Shown here: positions 1 to 12,507 of the stretch, in pieces
Layout: each line of letters begins with the position of its first letter
Numbering within the stretch: position 1 is the stretch's first letter
Assembly: GCA_009192285.1 (NCBI GenBank)
Contig: CM018603.1
Span: 4,084,588-4,148,587 of the forward strand
Direction: 5' to 3'
Length of the DNA: 64,000 nucleotides
Origin: Morchella semilibera
Taxonomy: Eukaryota; Ascomycota; Pezizomycetes; Pezizales; Morchellaceae
The notes under the pieces: generated by a model
Told to the model about the DNA's origin: nothing
What the model saw: the letters and a program-made list of their open reading frames with translations, nothing else
Database searches by the model: none
Program-made: the position numbers and the translations under genes

Positions 1-1069
1 ACCAACAATGACATTGAGAGGTCTATACAAAATGCTTACACCGGTGCAGAAGGGGATAATTATCGCACTCTTTTGGGCATATGGGAGAATTGCGGCAGTA
101 GCAAGGATAAAGGGACAAGTTTGCTAAACAGTCAAGAGCTTTTTGAGCTGTGCCTGTTAAAGAGGACATCCATACACTCTACCCCGTAGTGGTTGCCCAA
201 CAAAGCTTAATGACTGTGACAAAAGACACCCTATTAGGGCAACAAGATGTCAACAAACGATGACAGGCGCGGAATTCTGGCGATGGTTTGCACCACATAT
301 TTCGCTTCACACTATCGATCGAGCTCTTCGAGAGTCCAACATTAGAAAATGGAGGGCTGCAAAACGGATTGCATTGACACCTGAGCTTGCATAAGAACGG
401 CTAGCCTGGGCCTTGCCTCACTAAACCTGGTCTTTAGAATATTGGAGGAAAGTGATTTGGAGCGATGAATATATTCTTGAGAAATCAAAAGACCTCCGTC
501 AAGCTTGGATCTTTAGATCACTTTGGGACAAGTGGTTTAAGGAGTGTATTCTACCTATCAACCGTTCAGGTAGAATGTCATTGATGGTATGGGGATGTTT
601 CTAAAGAGACCAGCAGGGAATATTTACTCCTATCATTGTTCAGTCTTTCAATCGTCATACCTATATTTTACTACTAGAGTACCTATCACCAGTAGTAGTA
701 TATCACAGTCAAGAAACCCTTGGCGGCCCAGCCTTATTCATGCAACACAATTCAAAAGTCTATACTTCAAATGTGACTACAGAATACCTGCAGAACTGTG
801 GTTATCACCTACATAATCACCCTAGATATTCACCTAATCTAAACCTAATTGAGATGGCTTGGGCAGAGCTTAAGATCCGCCTACAACAACAATATCCAGA
901 TATAAAAAATACCTATGTAGGCCCGGCTAAGATTAAACAGAAGCTAACAGAAGCATTGCCTTTAGTATGAGAAACAATTTCAAATGATTTTATTGAGAAG
1001 TTGTGGAGGTCTATGCCAACATGGGTAGAAGCAGTAATTGAGGCAGAAGGATGGTATGCCGAATACTAG
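1..1069 (+). mobile_element. Tc1/mariner-type transposon relic (cut by window start)
   Basis: Decayed DDE transposase of the Tc1/mariner superfamily. Translation from about base 8 gives a helix-turn-helix-like start, then a GCPTKL-like linker, then the catalytic domain: a WSDE block near 460 (first Asp), an MQHNSK block near 745 where the family has QDNAP (second Asp replaced by His), and a HPRYSPNLNLIEMAW block near 825 (final acidic residue, with the family's typical Pro-Asn-Leu-Asn context). Several in-frame stops occur, for example at about 127, 393, 422 and 604, and the frame shifts at least once, so this copy is dead. The coding part ends at a TAG at 1067. The 5' end and its inverted repeat lie at or before the window edge. 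The superfamily is clear; the subfamily is not. Confidence 0.8.
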
Positions 1070-1126
1070 TAGTTATCTCTATCTGATTTTCTAATTCTCC
1101 AATACCTATTCTGTTATCTATAAGTT

Positions 1127-1166
1127 ATCTCTTGGACTGTTGAGACTCCCAGAATCTAGGACCCCT
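1127..1166. repeat. Left inverted terminal repeat of the piggyBac element
   Basis: Starts ATCTCTTGGACTGTTGAGAC and is the diverged reverse complement of the segment ending at 10928. The outer 20 bases match best. Confidence 0.65.
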
Positions 1167-1396
1167 CAAAATGATGCGGGTCTGCACTTGTATAGGGACA
1201 AATCTGCACTTTCTAGTATCAGAATTCCAGGAGCAAATAGATGGATTGAGTAGTTGAGGTAGTAACGAGTGCTTTTCTCCTATACAATAGTAGTCAGATA
1301 CAATTGTCAAAGATACCTCCAAAGAGAAAATCACTTAACGATGTCAACCAGAATGTTCAGACAAGAAAGAGGAACCGGTTCCAAGTTACAGATGAA

Positions 1397-2554
1397 TGTG
1401 ACGGAGTCGCCAGGTACAAAGAAGAAGATGACAATGTTGACGCAGAGAAACTCGAGATGCACAGCCTACGCGACGAGGAGACCGACGAAGACAAGGACAA
1501 CACCGGACAGGCACAAGCACAGGCACAGGCAAATGCAAGGGCAAGGGCAAGGGCATAAGGATGCAGGGCAGGGAGAGTGAGAACCAGATAGACCTCAACG
1601 AGAACGATAAGAGGGACTATAGGTTTCCTTGTTCTGGAGGACAGAATCTTTGGTACGAGAAGCTATGGCTTGGAAATAGGAGTAGATTCCTATGTATCGA
1701 GATAACAGGAACACAAGACAGAGAGAAAAGAAAGAAAGAACTAAGGAAAACCTCTCTCCCCACTATTTAACACACTTCCTCCACCAGTTCGCCGTGACTC
1801 ATACTTTCACTCATAGAACCTCATAGAAACCCATTGCTACCACACCTCGTATTCCTCTCCACCATCTCCGCTACTTACACTACCAATCCATCACGCCATC
1901 GAACGTTTCAGAACCCAATGATGACACCCACTCCTCAGCATACCCCCTCCTCGCTTAACATTACCCCAACAACTACGACATCGCTTCAACTACCGAACCC
2001 TCGAGACCGATGCCAAAATGCCGGGACAATCAAGACCCGAAGGAGAAGATCCATCAACTACCAGTGCCCCCAATCTTTGATTACTCTAACGGGGCGGGGT
2101 CGGGTCGAGGGCTTAAGCAAGGTAGATCCAGGAACGAGGACAGAGACAGGATCGGCTCAGGAGATACCCGAGGCGAGACAGGTTCGGGTTCAGGAACGAG
2201 GCGGAGACAGAAGGGCCGAAGCCAGAGTAATATATTGCTAACAGAAAGAAGACGTTGCCTAGAGGGGCAAAAACATAGGAAAGAACGAACACTATATATA
2301 CAACTATTCCCCCGCACCAATAACTCATACCATAGAATCCCATAGAAACTATTACACTCCCGTACCACCCATACTATTCCCGATAACCCCAATTCTATCC
2401 GTTACTACCCAATCTCTCCTAGCGCTTACATTCCATTACCCGAGCTCCTTCCTAATCCCTCATTCTACTTCCGACAACGACCGATACTATCCAACAACCC
2501 TGTTCCGAAGACGCCTTGGCGGGGGGACGAGGTACAGGGGGCGGAGCCGTGATA
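1397..2554. mobile_element. Probable old LTR sequence inside piggyBac
   Basis: This segment breaks the piggyBac N-terminal coding region. It begins TGTGACGGAG and ends GGAGCCGTGATA, echoing the LTR ends seen elsewhere in the window (TGTTACGGAG or TATCACGG ... CCGTGATA). It also shares the LTR-style runs of CATAGAA and tandem purine-rich GGAACGAGG blocks. Two such cores (near 1800 and 2330) suggest either a long LTR or two fused remnants. No matching target duplication is visible, so the borders are tentative. Confidence 0.4.
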
Positions 2555-3086
2555 ATTACTATGTCAGCCCATACCCTCTCCATGAAGGATATTCTTGGGT
2601 ACCAGAGTTATTTATCTTTACTCCACTCGCTGTGTTTCAGCTTTTCTACTCAGACAGTATTCTGGAAGTTATTGTGAAGAATACCAATCGCTATGCAGAA
2701 ATAAAGGGTACAGAAGACCGGGTTTGAAAACAAATGTGTATTGGCGAATTGAAGGTCTTTATCGCACTGCAAATACATATGAGAATCTATCAATATGCAT
2801 CGATAGAGGACTATTGGGAAGGCAAAACTAGACATTCTGTGATGGATAAAATGTCTATGTTCCGATACCAACAAATTAAGCGACATCTTCATGTATCGCC
2901 CCTAGACGAAATTGTTACTCAGAAAAATTGGTAGATCAAGCTTGAACTTTTAGCTTCAGACCTACGGCAGAAATACCAAGATTATTACTTGCCTTCAAGC
3001 AACATCGCCTACGATGAAATGATGATTCTCTTCCAAGGAAGGAGTATTCATACTATCAAAATGCCGAACAAACCTATTGATCAAGG

Positions 3087-3466
3087 TATCACGGAGCGAA
3101 GCGGAGGACAGGGCGGGACGTGGCGATAATATCCAAAACGGGGCGAAGCGAGACTATGAAACGGGACGAAAGACAACGGAGAACGAGGGAATCGAATATA
3201 TTCTAAAGGACTACAAACTTCTGAGAATAGGAAGGTTGCGTGAAGAGGAAAGGAAAAAAACTATCTACAAGCTAGGGCAAGGCACATATATATACAGAAC
3301 TCCATAGAACCTCCCAAGACCCTTATATCTGAACCCGACCTTATCCCCTATACCCAAAACCCTATCTCCGAACCAAACCCAGAAACCGAAACCCTGAGAA
3401 CATAAGAGAATCCCTGACTAATCCCTCTTCCCGCAACACCACTAGACCGCGCTCCACGCCGTGATA
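3087..3466 (-). repeat. 3' LTR of Gypsy-1
   Basis: Begins TATCACGGAGCG and ends CGCCGTGATA, forming short inverted ends. It is 380 bp, shorter than its partner, which has two extra blocks. Confidence 0.85.
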
Positions 3467-6400
3467 GATATTAGGTCCCCCTCTGAGGCCTAAGTCCTCT
3501 TAGGCTTACGTGGGTATCGTTCATGAAAGTCTTTGACTAATTCAGGGGAGTTATCTAAGTCACCGTAAGGTTGCTATGATGGCTCGTCGTAACCGGTGTA
3601 TCGAACAAGATACTTTAACCTTCCGCGCCGCTTCCGAGAGTCTAAAATAGCATCAATTTCCCATTCCTGTTCTCCCTCGATTTCCACGGGCGGTGGAGGC
3701 AGTAGTACTTGTCCCGGGACTGGATCATCGGTGGCAGGCGACAATAGCAAAACATGGAACACTGGATGAACCTTCATTTACTAAGGTAGTAAGAGTTCGT
3801 AGGCATAGGGGCTAACAATCCGCGAAATTGGATAAGGTCCAACTTGTTTCCAGTCTAACCTCTTTGAAGGCCGCTTGGTTAACAAATTCTGGGTCCATAG
3901 CCATACCTTATCTCCAATGGCATAGCGAGGTGCGGGAGTCCGACTAGCATTGGCCGACTCTTCTTGAATTCGTTGGGCTCTGAACATTTCCGCACGAAGG
4001 AAAACAAACACTTCTGACATATCCCTTGCCATAGTATTAGCTTGGTCCTCATTGGTCGTAGCGCCATGTCGTAGTGGGCTAAAGTTCATTCGGGGGTGAC
4101 GTCCATAATTTGATTCGAAGGGGGAAAGTTTGGTTGATTGGAAACATGGTTATTCGTAGCAAACTCAGCCATGGGGAGATAGGTAGTCCAATTATCCTGT
4201 TGATAATTCACATAACTTCGAAGATACTGTTCCATAATAGCGTTGATTCGTTCAGTCTGGCCATCCGTCTGTGGGTGACAGGCAGTCGAATAACGAGGAG
4301 AAATTTCAAGGCGTTCGCAAAGTGATTTCCAAAAATCGGAGGTAAATTGGGTGCCTCAATCTGAGACTATCTTCTCCAGGAGACCGTGTAGTTTCCAAAC
4401 ATTTTCCAAATGTTTTCGAGCAACGTCCCTAGCCCCTGACTCCTCCGTGCATGGTATAAAGTGTCTCATCTTTATGAGGCGATCGGCGACGATGAGAATA
4501 GTATTATAATTATTACTAAGAGGTAAGCCGGTGACGAAATCCATTGAGACATCCGTCCATTGTGCCTTTGGTACTGAGAGACGGTGGAGGACTCCTTGAG
4601 GGGAATTGCGATTTGCTTTGCTTCGACGACAAATGTGGCAGTTCATAACATAGCGGTCGGTATATTTCCGCATATTTGGCCAATAATATTCGCGACTAAG
4701 TAGCTCCAGGGTTTTTTCTCTACCCGGATGTCCTGCTGATGGTTTATCGTGATACTCTTGAAGCAGTCTGAGCTGTAACTCCTCGTGTTCTGGTACGAGG
4801 AGCTTGCGTCGATAGAGAAGCAATCCGTCTTCGTTTTCCGCGCATTCGGCGAGCGAAATTTGTTTCTATTGTTTTATGCCGTCTCTCAGCATCGTAAATA
4901 CCTTATTTGAAAAGTTATCTTCCTGGTAAGCTTTTAAAAACAACTCTTGAACAGTGGACATTCCTTCAGCGGGTTCACTTGCCAAAGAACCCGCCAACAA
5001 ACTTAGCTTATAATCCAAATTTCTTTTCTTCAGCACGGTCTGATATTGATACGCGAGGCGTTCATCCCCCTCCTTAGGGAGATCCCCTGATCGTCTGGTG
5101 GGTGAATCCAGTTTCCCTCCTTGTTTCCCTAGGCGAAATTAAATAACGAAGTCAAAGCGAGATGAAAATTCTGACCAGCTGGTTTGCTGGCGATTTAGCA
5201 GTTTGGTTGACATAAAGTACTCAAGGTTCCTATGATCTGTTAGGACCTTGATCGGGTAAGAGGCCGTTTCCAAGAAATACCGCCATTCTTCAAATCCTCG
5301 AATGATTGCTAACAATTCCTTATCATATATTTCGTAGTTGCATTCTGCCGGCGTATGCTTCTTCGAGAAAAACGCAACTGGATGTAATATTCCTTCATCG
5401 TCCCATTGGGACATTATCGCAGCGGAGACATAATCGGAGGCATCAGTTTCCACAATGATTTCTCGGTCGGGATCAAAGTGTCTCAGTATCGGAGCGGAGG
5501 TAAATGCAATCTTGAGCTCCTGGAAGGCCTTCTCGGTTTTGTCGCTCCATCTAAAAACTACTCCGGATTTTGTTAAAGCCGTTAGGGGGGAGACCACTCT
5601 GGAATATGCATAGATAAAGCGTCGATAAAAATTCGCAAAACCTAGAAATTCCTGCACGTCTTTCAAACAGATTGGGGTGTCCCAATTCCTAATCGTAGCA
5701 ACTTTTGATTCATCCATCTTAATTCCTTCTGGCGTCAAAACAAAACCAAGATACATTGTTTCCTTAACATGTCATTCACATTTCTCGGGTTTAAGATATA
5801 CTTGGTTTTCCTCGAGTATCCTGAGCACCTTATCGACATGGATCTTATGCTCCTCAAGAGTGGCGGAATAGATCAAAATATCATCCAAATAAGCTGTGGC
5901 AAAATGATCCAAGTAGGGGCGTAGCATATCGTTAACCCAGTGTTGAAAAGCAGCAGGTGCATTGGTAAGACCAAAGGGCATAACCGTGTACTCAAAGTGT
6001 CCATATCGAGTCCTAAACGCTGTTTTCCATTCATCTGCCTCCCTGATTCTCAACTGATGATAACCATTGCGAAGGTCTAGCTTAGTAAAATACTTAGCCG
6101 AGGATATGCCCATGAAGGTCTTTGGTGTCAATGGTAGGGCGTGTCGATTCTTAACCGTTACCGCGTTTAACTTTCTATAGTCAACACAAAGTCGGAAGGA
6201 GCCATCAGTCTTCTTGACAAATAATACTGGGGAGCCTGCGGGGGAGGTGCTATGTTGCATTCGTCCATTGGCTAGGTACTCTGCTAGATAATCCCTGAGT
6301 GCCTGAAGCTCTAACCGAGTCATTCCGTACATGGGTCCGAATGGTATAGTCTTTCCTTCCTATATGTTGATCGACAGATCGTATTCGGTGCAATGAGGAG

Positions 6401-7054
6401 GCAGTTTAGAGGCATCCGGTTCACTGAGAAGATGTAAATACTGATAGTATTCAACGGGAACAAGTGCTCGAGGATCCTTTGGCTTCTGAGCCAATAAGTC
6501 GTCGAGGGCCTTGAGAGTGGTGGAGTAAAGTTTCATTCATTTTCTTTTCTTGTTGATAATTCTGTGGAAGGCGTAGGAGGTAATAACCGAAATATTTGTT
6601 GTTGGCTTAGCCGGGGGTTCAATCAAAATCCACTTAGCAATGACCTTGGTGTGATTAATGGAGCAGCGTTGAATGCAGTCGGAAGAGTCAAAGTGTATTT
6701 CATTGACTGCAGGGAGAATGGTTGTTGCATGACGGCGCATCCAGGGGAGACCCATAACGATTGGATAGTGTCCTAATTGAGTGACAAAAAAGGGGGCGTT
6801 CTCCCTGTGGCCCTTAATATCGAGACTGAGGATGACTTTATAGGTGACCTTTCCAGATTCGATAGGTCTACCGTCTATTACGTCTATGTGTCGAGGGAGA
6901 ATAAAGGGAATTGTTTTAAGCTTGTGGTGCCATACGAAGTCCTTATCTATGAACGCGTATCCTGAGGCGCCAGTATCAATGAGAGCATATGATGGGATAA
7001 AAGAATCTTTATTTTGAGAAATAGAACAAGTTACGACTAGTTGATTCCCATCCA

Positions 7055-7191
7055 CATCAGCAAGACTTCATTTGTCTCCTGATGTCTCCTGAGCCTCAGG
7101 AGACTCAAAATATATCCAGGAGTCTCAGGAGACTCTCAGGAGACCCAGGGGACTGTTGGGAGACTCCAGTCACAAGTTGAGTTTGCTGATG
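7055..7191 (+). repeat. 137-bp palindromic repeat, copy 1 (MITE-like)
   Basis: Ends are CATCAGCAAGACT and its partner AACTCAACTTTG-type end closing TTGCTGATG, giving an inverted terminal CATCAGCAA. The middle is a dense set of GTCTCCTGAG / CTCAGGAGAC palindromes. A second, almost identical 137-bp copy lies inverted at 54974-55110. This copy is flanked by CA on both sides. It sits between the gag and protease parts of Gypsy-1. Confidence 0.75.
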
Positions 7192-7875
7192 CATATCCTT
7201 CTCCGAAGCCGAAAACCCAGAAACCAAAATCCTAGAAAAGTCCTTAAACCGTCCCTGGAGTGAGCCACTCAGTCCAGGGAAAAATCTTTTTACGCCTCAT
7301 CGCCGGAGGCTTCTTCCTTCTCTTCTTCTCTAATATCTACCCTAGCTCCCCTCATCCTGGGGGCTGGGTTCCTGGGAGCCGGCGCCTGCGGGCATTCCCT
7401 AACGAGGTGTCCTACGCCTCCACAATAAAAACACCTATTCTCTACGCGACGGGCCTCTTTTTCCTGAGGGTCTGGGCGGCCACGACCAGTTGACAAGTCC
7501 ATAGGGGCCACTCCATCGGGTGTATGGGACGGATGGGCAGCTGGAGGATTGGGGCAAGCGGGGCCTTGATAGCGAGGGGCAGGAGAAGGCAGAGCTGAGT
7601 ATCGAGGGGCGGGAGCGACCGGAGCCTGGTAGCGGGGTGCGGGGGAAGCGGGAGCAACATAGCGAGGTACCAGGCGAGCTTGTAGTGCGGGAGCCTGGTA
7701 GCGAGGGTGGTAGCGAGCAGTGATTATCTGCTGCTTGTTGTCTAAGCGTTGGAGGATAGTGGCGAGTTCGATGACGGTAGCAGGGGTCTCCTCATTGACC
7801 ATGAGTTTAGTGAGTTCCTCGCTCAGACCTTCCATGAGAGCCTCCACATTGGCAGTTTCTCCCATACCAGCCTCC

Positions 7876-8372
7876 TATCACGGCGTGGAGCGTATTGAGT
7901 GATGTTGCGGGAAGAAGAATTAGTCAGGGTTTTCTATTAGGTTCTAAGGGTTTCTGTGGCAGGGATTCTATGAGTTAACGAGGGGTATGGATTGGTAATG
8001 GATAGGATTTCCTTAATGTTCTACGGGGTTCTATGGTATGAGTCAGCGAAGGGATGTTAGGGCTATATATAGGGAGTTTCCTTTCTTGCTTGTAGAGTTT
8101 TCCTTTCTTTCCTTTCTTCTTCACGCAACCTTCCTGTCCCTTTAGTTCATACTGTACTTTAGGATCTCTAGTCTCGCTAAGGAACTCCCTTCGGGGACCT
8201 CGCTCTTCTTCCATAGTCCCCGTGATCTTTAGTACCTCACATCCTCGCTCTTGGTTGTCTCAGTCCCTCCTACCTCGCTCGCCTCGTTCGCCTCGCCTCG
8301 CTTTGCTCTGCTCCCCTGCCTCGGTTGTGTACTTTGGCTCCTTTGACTACGTCTTTGCATCGCTCCGTGATA
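7876..8372 (-). mobile_element. Solo LTR inserted in the gag region of Gypsy-1
   Basis: A 497-bp LTR with ends TATCACGG and CCGTGATA, flanked by the perfect 5-bp duplication CCTCC (7871-7875 and 8373-8377). It shares the general LTR layout of its neighbours (purine-rich repeats, a TATATATAG promoter-like core, CATAGAA motifs) but is a different family from the Gypsy-1 LTRs. Solo LTRs arise by recombination between the two LTRs of a full element. This is the youngest layer of the nest. Confidence 0.85.
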
Positions 8373-9280
8373 CCTCCGCAGCGTAGCGTCGGAACTCGGC
8401 AAGGTATTCCGAGAAGGGACGGTTGAGTTGCCTAATTCTTCTAAGGGCGCAGCGGGCAGTGCCTACCTGGTCTGGATCCCCGAATGCCGTATTCAAAATT
8501 TCGAAAAACCTTTCCATGGAGGAAAGGTTGATACCGGTAGTGGTAATGTAGGGCATAAACTGGTCAGCTGCAGGGCCTTCCAGGCGAGAGATGGCGTAGG
8601 TTAGTTGATTCTGGAGTGTGGGGTACCTATCGGCATTGCCCAAGAGCTTGAGTTGCAACATGTTCTTAAATTGGGGAAGTCCCTTCCGGTTATCTCGGTA
8701 TTTCTCCGGGTCCGGGAGCTTTTCTGACCTTTCCGCCCTTGGTTCCTGAGTAAAGGCTATGCCTTCTAAAAGGCAGTTACGGCGACGAGGTGGAGGTGGT
8801 GGCGGAGGAATAGGTTCAGTGGCTGGAGGCGGGGGTGGCTGTGCGATTTGGGCAGCGAGCGCGGCTTCGGCTGATTGAGTTGCTTGGGTTGTCACCTGGA
8901 GTTCGGTTTGGAGGGTGACGACCTGGTTTTCTAGGACGGTTATCTGTCTCTCTAACTCCTGGTTTTCCCTTCCTAGTTCTGTAATTTTCTTTGCCCATTC
9001 CTTGCGGGCCTCGTCCCCGTCTTCCTTCTCTTCATCCAAATCGTTCAGGAGCTGGGGTATTGTTATTGCTGATCGGGAGACTAGATCATAGATTTCTTTA
9101 ATTTCTTCGCTGGCATTGGGAGCGACTTGAGGGTGGGCCTCGACAAAATCCTTCAAGTCTCTCTCGAGAGTTTCATGGATTCCCATCTGGCCTTCCATGG
9201 CACCTGCTTGGGACATGGTGGGTGGTGAGTTGTTGTGCCGATGTATGTAGTGTAGGTTGGCGTTGAAGACGCAACCTTAG

Positions 9281-9730
9281 TATCATGGAGCGAAGCGGAG
9301 GACAGGGCGGGACAAGCCAAGGTACACTACCTAGGCGGGCCGTGGCGATAATATCCGAGGCGGGGTGAAGCGAGACTATGGAACGGGACGAAAGACAACG
9401 GAGAACGAGGCAATCGAATATATTCTAAAGAACTACAAACTCCTGAGAATAGGAAGGTTGCGTGAAGAGGAAAGGAAAGAAACTATCCACAAGCAAGGGC
9501 AAGGCCCATATATATATCACACCACCCAACCCGATGACTCACCCGAGTATCCCTGTACACAACTCCATAGAACCTCCCAAGACCCGTATATCCGAACCCG
9601 ACCTTATCCCCTATACCCAAAACCCTATTTCCGAACCAAACCCCTGAAACTGAAACCCAGAGAACATAAAAGAATCCCTGACTAATCCCTCTTCCCGCAA
9701 CACCACTAGACCGCGCTCCACGCTGTGATA
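9281..9730 (-). repeat. 5' LTR of Gypsy-1
   Basis: Begins TATCATGGAGCG and ends CGCTGTGATA. It is 450 bp and carries about 30-bp and 40-bp blocks absent from the other LTR. The downstream primer-binding area (below 9280) can form an AGGTTG/CAACCT hairpin rather than showing an obvious tRNA match. Confidence 0.85.
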
Positions 9731-10888
9731 CAAGGTTATAAAGTATATGCACTAGGTGATAGTAGTTATACATGGTAATTTCCATTTACTCGCCTGTAGT
9801 CGGCAACGAGGATAGCGAAATGACCAGTCGAACAAACAAATCTGCCTTCTCTGATAAGCATTTTTCACCAACAACACGATCAGTATATCATTTAGTCTTC
9901 CTACTACCGTACCAACAATACCAATTCAATATTTATATGGACAAGTATTTTACAAGCATAGCACTATTTAGACATCTTCGCAGTTACGGAGTCGGGGCAG
10001 TAGGGACGACGAGAGCTGGAAGAATAGAGTTTCCTTCTCAACTCAATATTTCAAAACCATATGCAAAATCAATTTTACCATGGAATTCCTTGAGCGGGAA
10101 GGTTATTGATGGTGTATGTGCGGTTTTATGGCAGGACAATAATACGGGTTTGTTTCTAACTACGATTCATGATGTCCAGGAACACATTTTGAGTCTACGC
10201 ACCAAACCTGGATACTACAGTACTAACGGGAAAAAAATTAGAAAGGCCTTTAAAAAAGACGAACATAGAAAGATTCTACCAATCCCTCAACTGGTCTTTG
10301 ACTATAATCAACATATGAGTGGTGTCGACATTGCAGATCAACTCAGAAGCTCGTTCAAAACCCAGCAGAAAAACCGAAGAAACTGGTTTTCAATCTGGTT
10401 TTAGCTCCTCGATATGACCATAGTTAATTCATTCCGGATTTTTAAATTCCATCCCCTGAACAACCTGATCAGAAGCCATTCTGCAAACAATCAGCACTTG
10501 ATTTATTTGAAAAGGGCTGGACTGAAATGAAGCCATTGACAGTTGAGACTATTCTTTATTTTTCCTGCAAAATCACTAGTAAAACTAAACTTCCTTCTTT
10601 TTCTCTTCGCAACTCTCTTCTTAATTCTCATTTAAGAGTAAAGCAAAAAAAAGGACAATGTTGGTACTGTCACTACAAGAAAATACAGATTATTGGGGCT
10701 GATAGCGCAAGGAAGGATACAAAGTCATATAGTGCGCATGTAAGTCAGACCACAATCTAGTGTCGGCGCTATAATCTTCCTTTGTGTGAAAATCGAAATT
10801 GTTTTATTGATTTTCATAAATTGTAATTTTATTTATTATAAAGACATGATGTGTCGTTGAAATTCTCATTGCTATTGTATCCGGGTTG

Positions 10889-10928
10889 AGAAGTCCTGGA
10901 TTCTGCGGGTCTCAACAGTCCAGGGGAT
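10889..10928. repeat. Right inverted terminal repeat of the piggyBac element
   Basis: Contains GGTCTCAACAGTCCAGGGG, the complement of the left end at 1127. It follows the transposase C-terminal cysteine-rich region by about 70 bases. Confidence 0.65.
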
Positions 10929-12507
10929 AGAGTTGATTCTGAACGTTGTCATCTGTTTTCTTTGCCGTCTCGGATTCTCCACCTAGTCCTCGAAGTATGC
11001 TTATGTAATCAAATCACGAAAACTTTTGGGTACGGACTTTACTTACTTGCTGTGACTTGAATGCGTGCTCGTTCAACCCACACTAACTTCAAGGTGCCAG
11101 GAAATAAAGATGTACCAGTCCCTTGGGAGTGAGAACTTTCTTTGTTTTCGGCCTTGTGGACCGAGATCTACACCACTCTGCCGATACCCCATCCATACTT
11201 ACGAGATGAATTCATGCCCTGCTGGACACACTGGGCGGCGCAGTGTGGGATATAACCTCTAAGTATTATATCATCCAGAGATCACCGACCAGCGCGCAAA
11301 TTGCGGTTGGCATTGGTCTAACCATATCATGCGCAGCACGACCGTTCTCTAGTTTTGAACGCATATAACGGTGGATAACGATATTAGGTTTAGGTCCCAG
11401 TATAGCGACGGGGTCAAGGAAGCAGGAGGCAACGAAATCGCGCTCACCCCTCAACAGTTTTTAAATATACAACTATACATCAATCAACCATATCCGTCTC
11501 TCCCAGTATGCCCAAGTTGGTCAGGAGCAATCTAGCAAAAACTGCCGACCCATAGTAGCTCGGCCCACTTCGGAAAGCGGTTTCTCCACAGCTCGACCTT
11601 GACCTTCCCTGAGAGTACAGAACATGTAGAGTCATGCAAATATTCAGTCTCGAAGGTAGTTGTGAACTAAGTCCTACAACGCCCCAAACGATAAGCCACC
11701 CAACGATCACGACGGATCAGTGGACCCACATAATGACGAAATACGGACAAGAGGGCCGCTACAAGGTGCTAGGGGTGTTGCGCAACGAAGCCGATTGGCA
11801 AATGATTTCTTCCGTGTGCCACCCTACTCTGCCACCTGCAGCCCTCTGTGTGCTAGATACACACCGCTCTAGTAAAATATAAGAAGTTGAATTGAGTAAT
11901 AGTGTAAAGAGGCCGAGTAGATGAACGTGGAGTGGTGCGGGTTTTGGATCACTGGACACTTCCGGTGTAGCGAGTATGCATGGTGACGTGCTCTGGTGTG
12001 GAGGACCCATGTCCCCTCCTCATGTTGTAGGAGTCCCGTTGGCCCTTGTGCGGCATTTTGGAACCCCGCCCACTTCTTGCTCACCACGTTAATTAGCGGG
12101 CTTGGCACGCCCAACCGAACCTTCGTAGACACCTCATGTTGTGTCCGAACTCCCTCTACAGCAGGATTTTAGGAATGTAAACTTCGGGACAGGTGACACA
12201 CAAGTAGTTCGCACTACTTTTGCTGGCCTAAGGGGAGTAAAGAGTGGTAACTACCCTAGAGAGTCATAGATTTTCCACCCCTAACCATACATGCATACAA
12301 GTTTCATATCCAAAACTACTTTCCAAGTCCAAACAAAAATATTCATCAATCTGGGACAACTAATACATCGCAGTCGTCTTTCTCTACAGCAAAAACAAGA
12401 CACTATTGCACCCCAACGATAGTAAACCTTTCTGACACAAACAAACAAGCCTCGGCATACCTAGATACTAGATTCGCCAGCCACAGAGTCCCACTGCTCC
12501 AGGCGTT
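10929..12507. other. Intergenic, no gene recognised
   Basis: Only short open frames with no family features are present. The stretch lies between the piggyBac right end and the 3' end of the NACHT-ankyrin gene. The last 350 bases are AT-rich and probably include that gene's 3' untranslated region. Confidence 0.5.

Larger units (their letters stand above)
3087..9730 (-). mobile_element. Ty3/gypsy chromovirus, old and broken (Gypsy-1)
   Basis: LTR retrotransposon fossil on the minus strand, inserted in piggyBac with the 5-bp duplication CAAGG at 3082-3086 and 9731-9735. Parts in minus-strand order: 5' LTR 9281-9730, gag with a coiled coil and capsid-like core (about 9.2-8.4 kb) and a CCHC zinc knuckle (about 7.4 kb), aspartic protease (about 7.0-6.5 kb), reverse transcriptase with a YLDD box (about 6.3-5.8 kb), RNase H (about 5.7-5.1 kb), integrase with HHCC finger and catalytic core (about 4.8-3.8 kb), chromodomain (about 3.75-3.57 kb), 3' LTR 3087-3466. 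A solo LTR and a 137-bp repeat have landed in it. It is broken in many places (of the order of ten). The LTRs differ in length and by several percent by eye, so it is clearly older than the second gypsy element. Confidence 0.9.
1304..10816 (+). pseudogene. piggyBac transposase (DDE_Tnp_1_7), interrupted and decayed
   Basis: Cut-and-paste transposase. A basic then acidic N-terminal piece starts at 1304. The conserved core resumes near 2560 and runs to 3086, then continues after the gypsy insertion from 9736. Catalytic aspartates are visible: AYDEMM near 3010, IYMDKYFTS near 9940, and MSGVDIADQ near 10320. A cysteine-rich C-terminal finger (CWYCHYKK ... CENRNCF) lies at about 10660-10816. The codon for a conserved Trp is TGA at 2725-2727, there is a stop at about 2935 and another at about 10402, so the gene is dead even without the insertions. 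The reading frame is rejoined exactly at the 5-bp duplication CAAGG flanking the gypsy element, which shows the transposon was there first. Confidence 0.8.
1127..10928 (+). mobile_element. piggyBac-like DNA transposon, decayed, with nested insertions
   Basis: The two ends carry a matching inverted repeat: about 38 bases from 1127 read CTTGGACTGTTGAGAC then a diverged tail, and the complement is found ending near 10928 (GTCTCAACAGTCCAGGGG). Between them lies a piggyBac transposase split by later insertions. piggyBac elements normally duplicate TTAA; no clean TTAA is visible at these ends, so the exact borders may be a few bases off. About 6.65 kb of the interval is a gypsy retroelement (3087-9730), and 1397-2554 looks like an older LTR. 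Without these the element would be roughly 2 kb, a usual piggyBac size. Confidence 0.75.
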
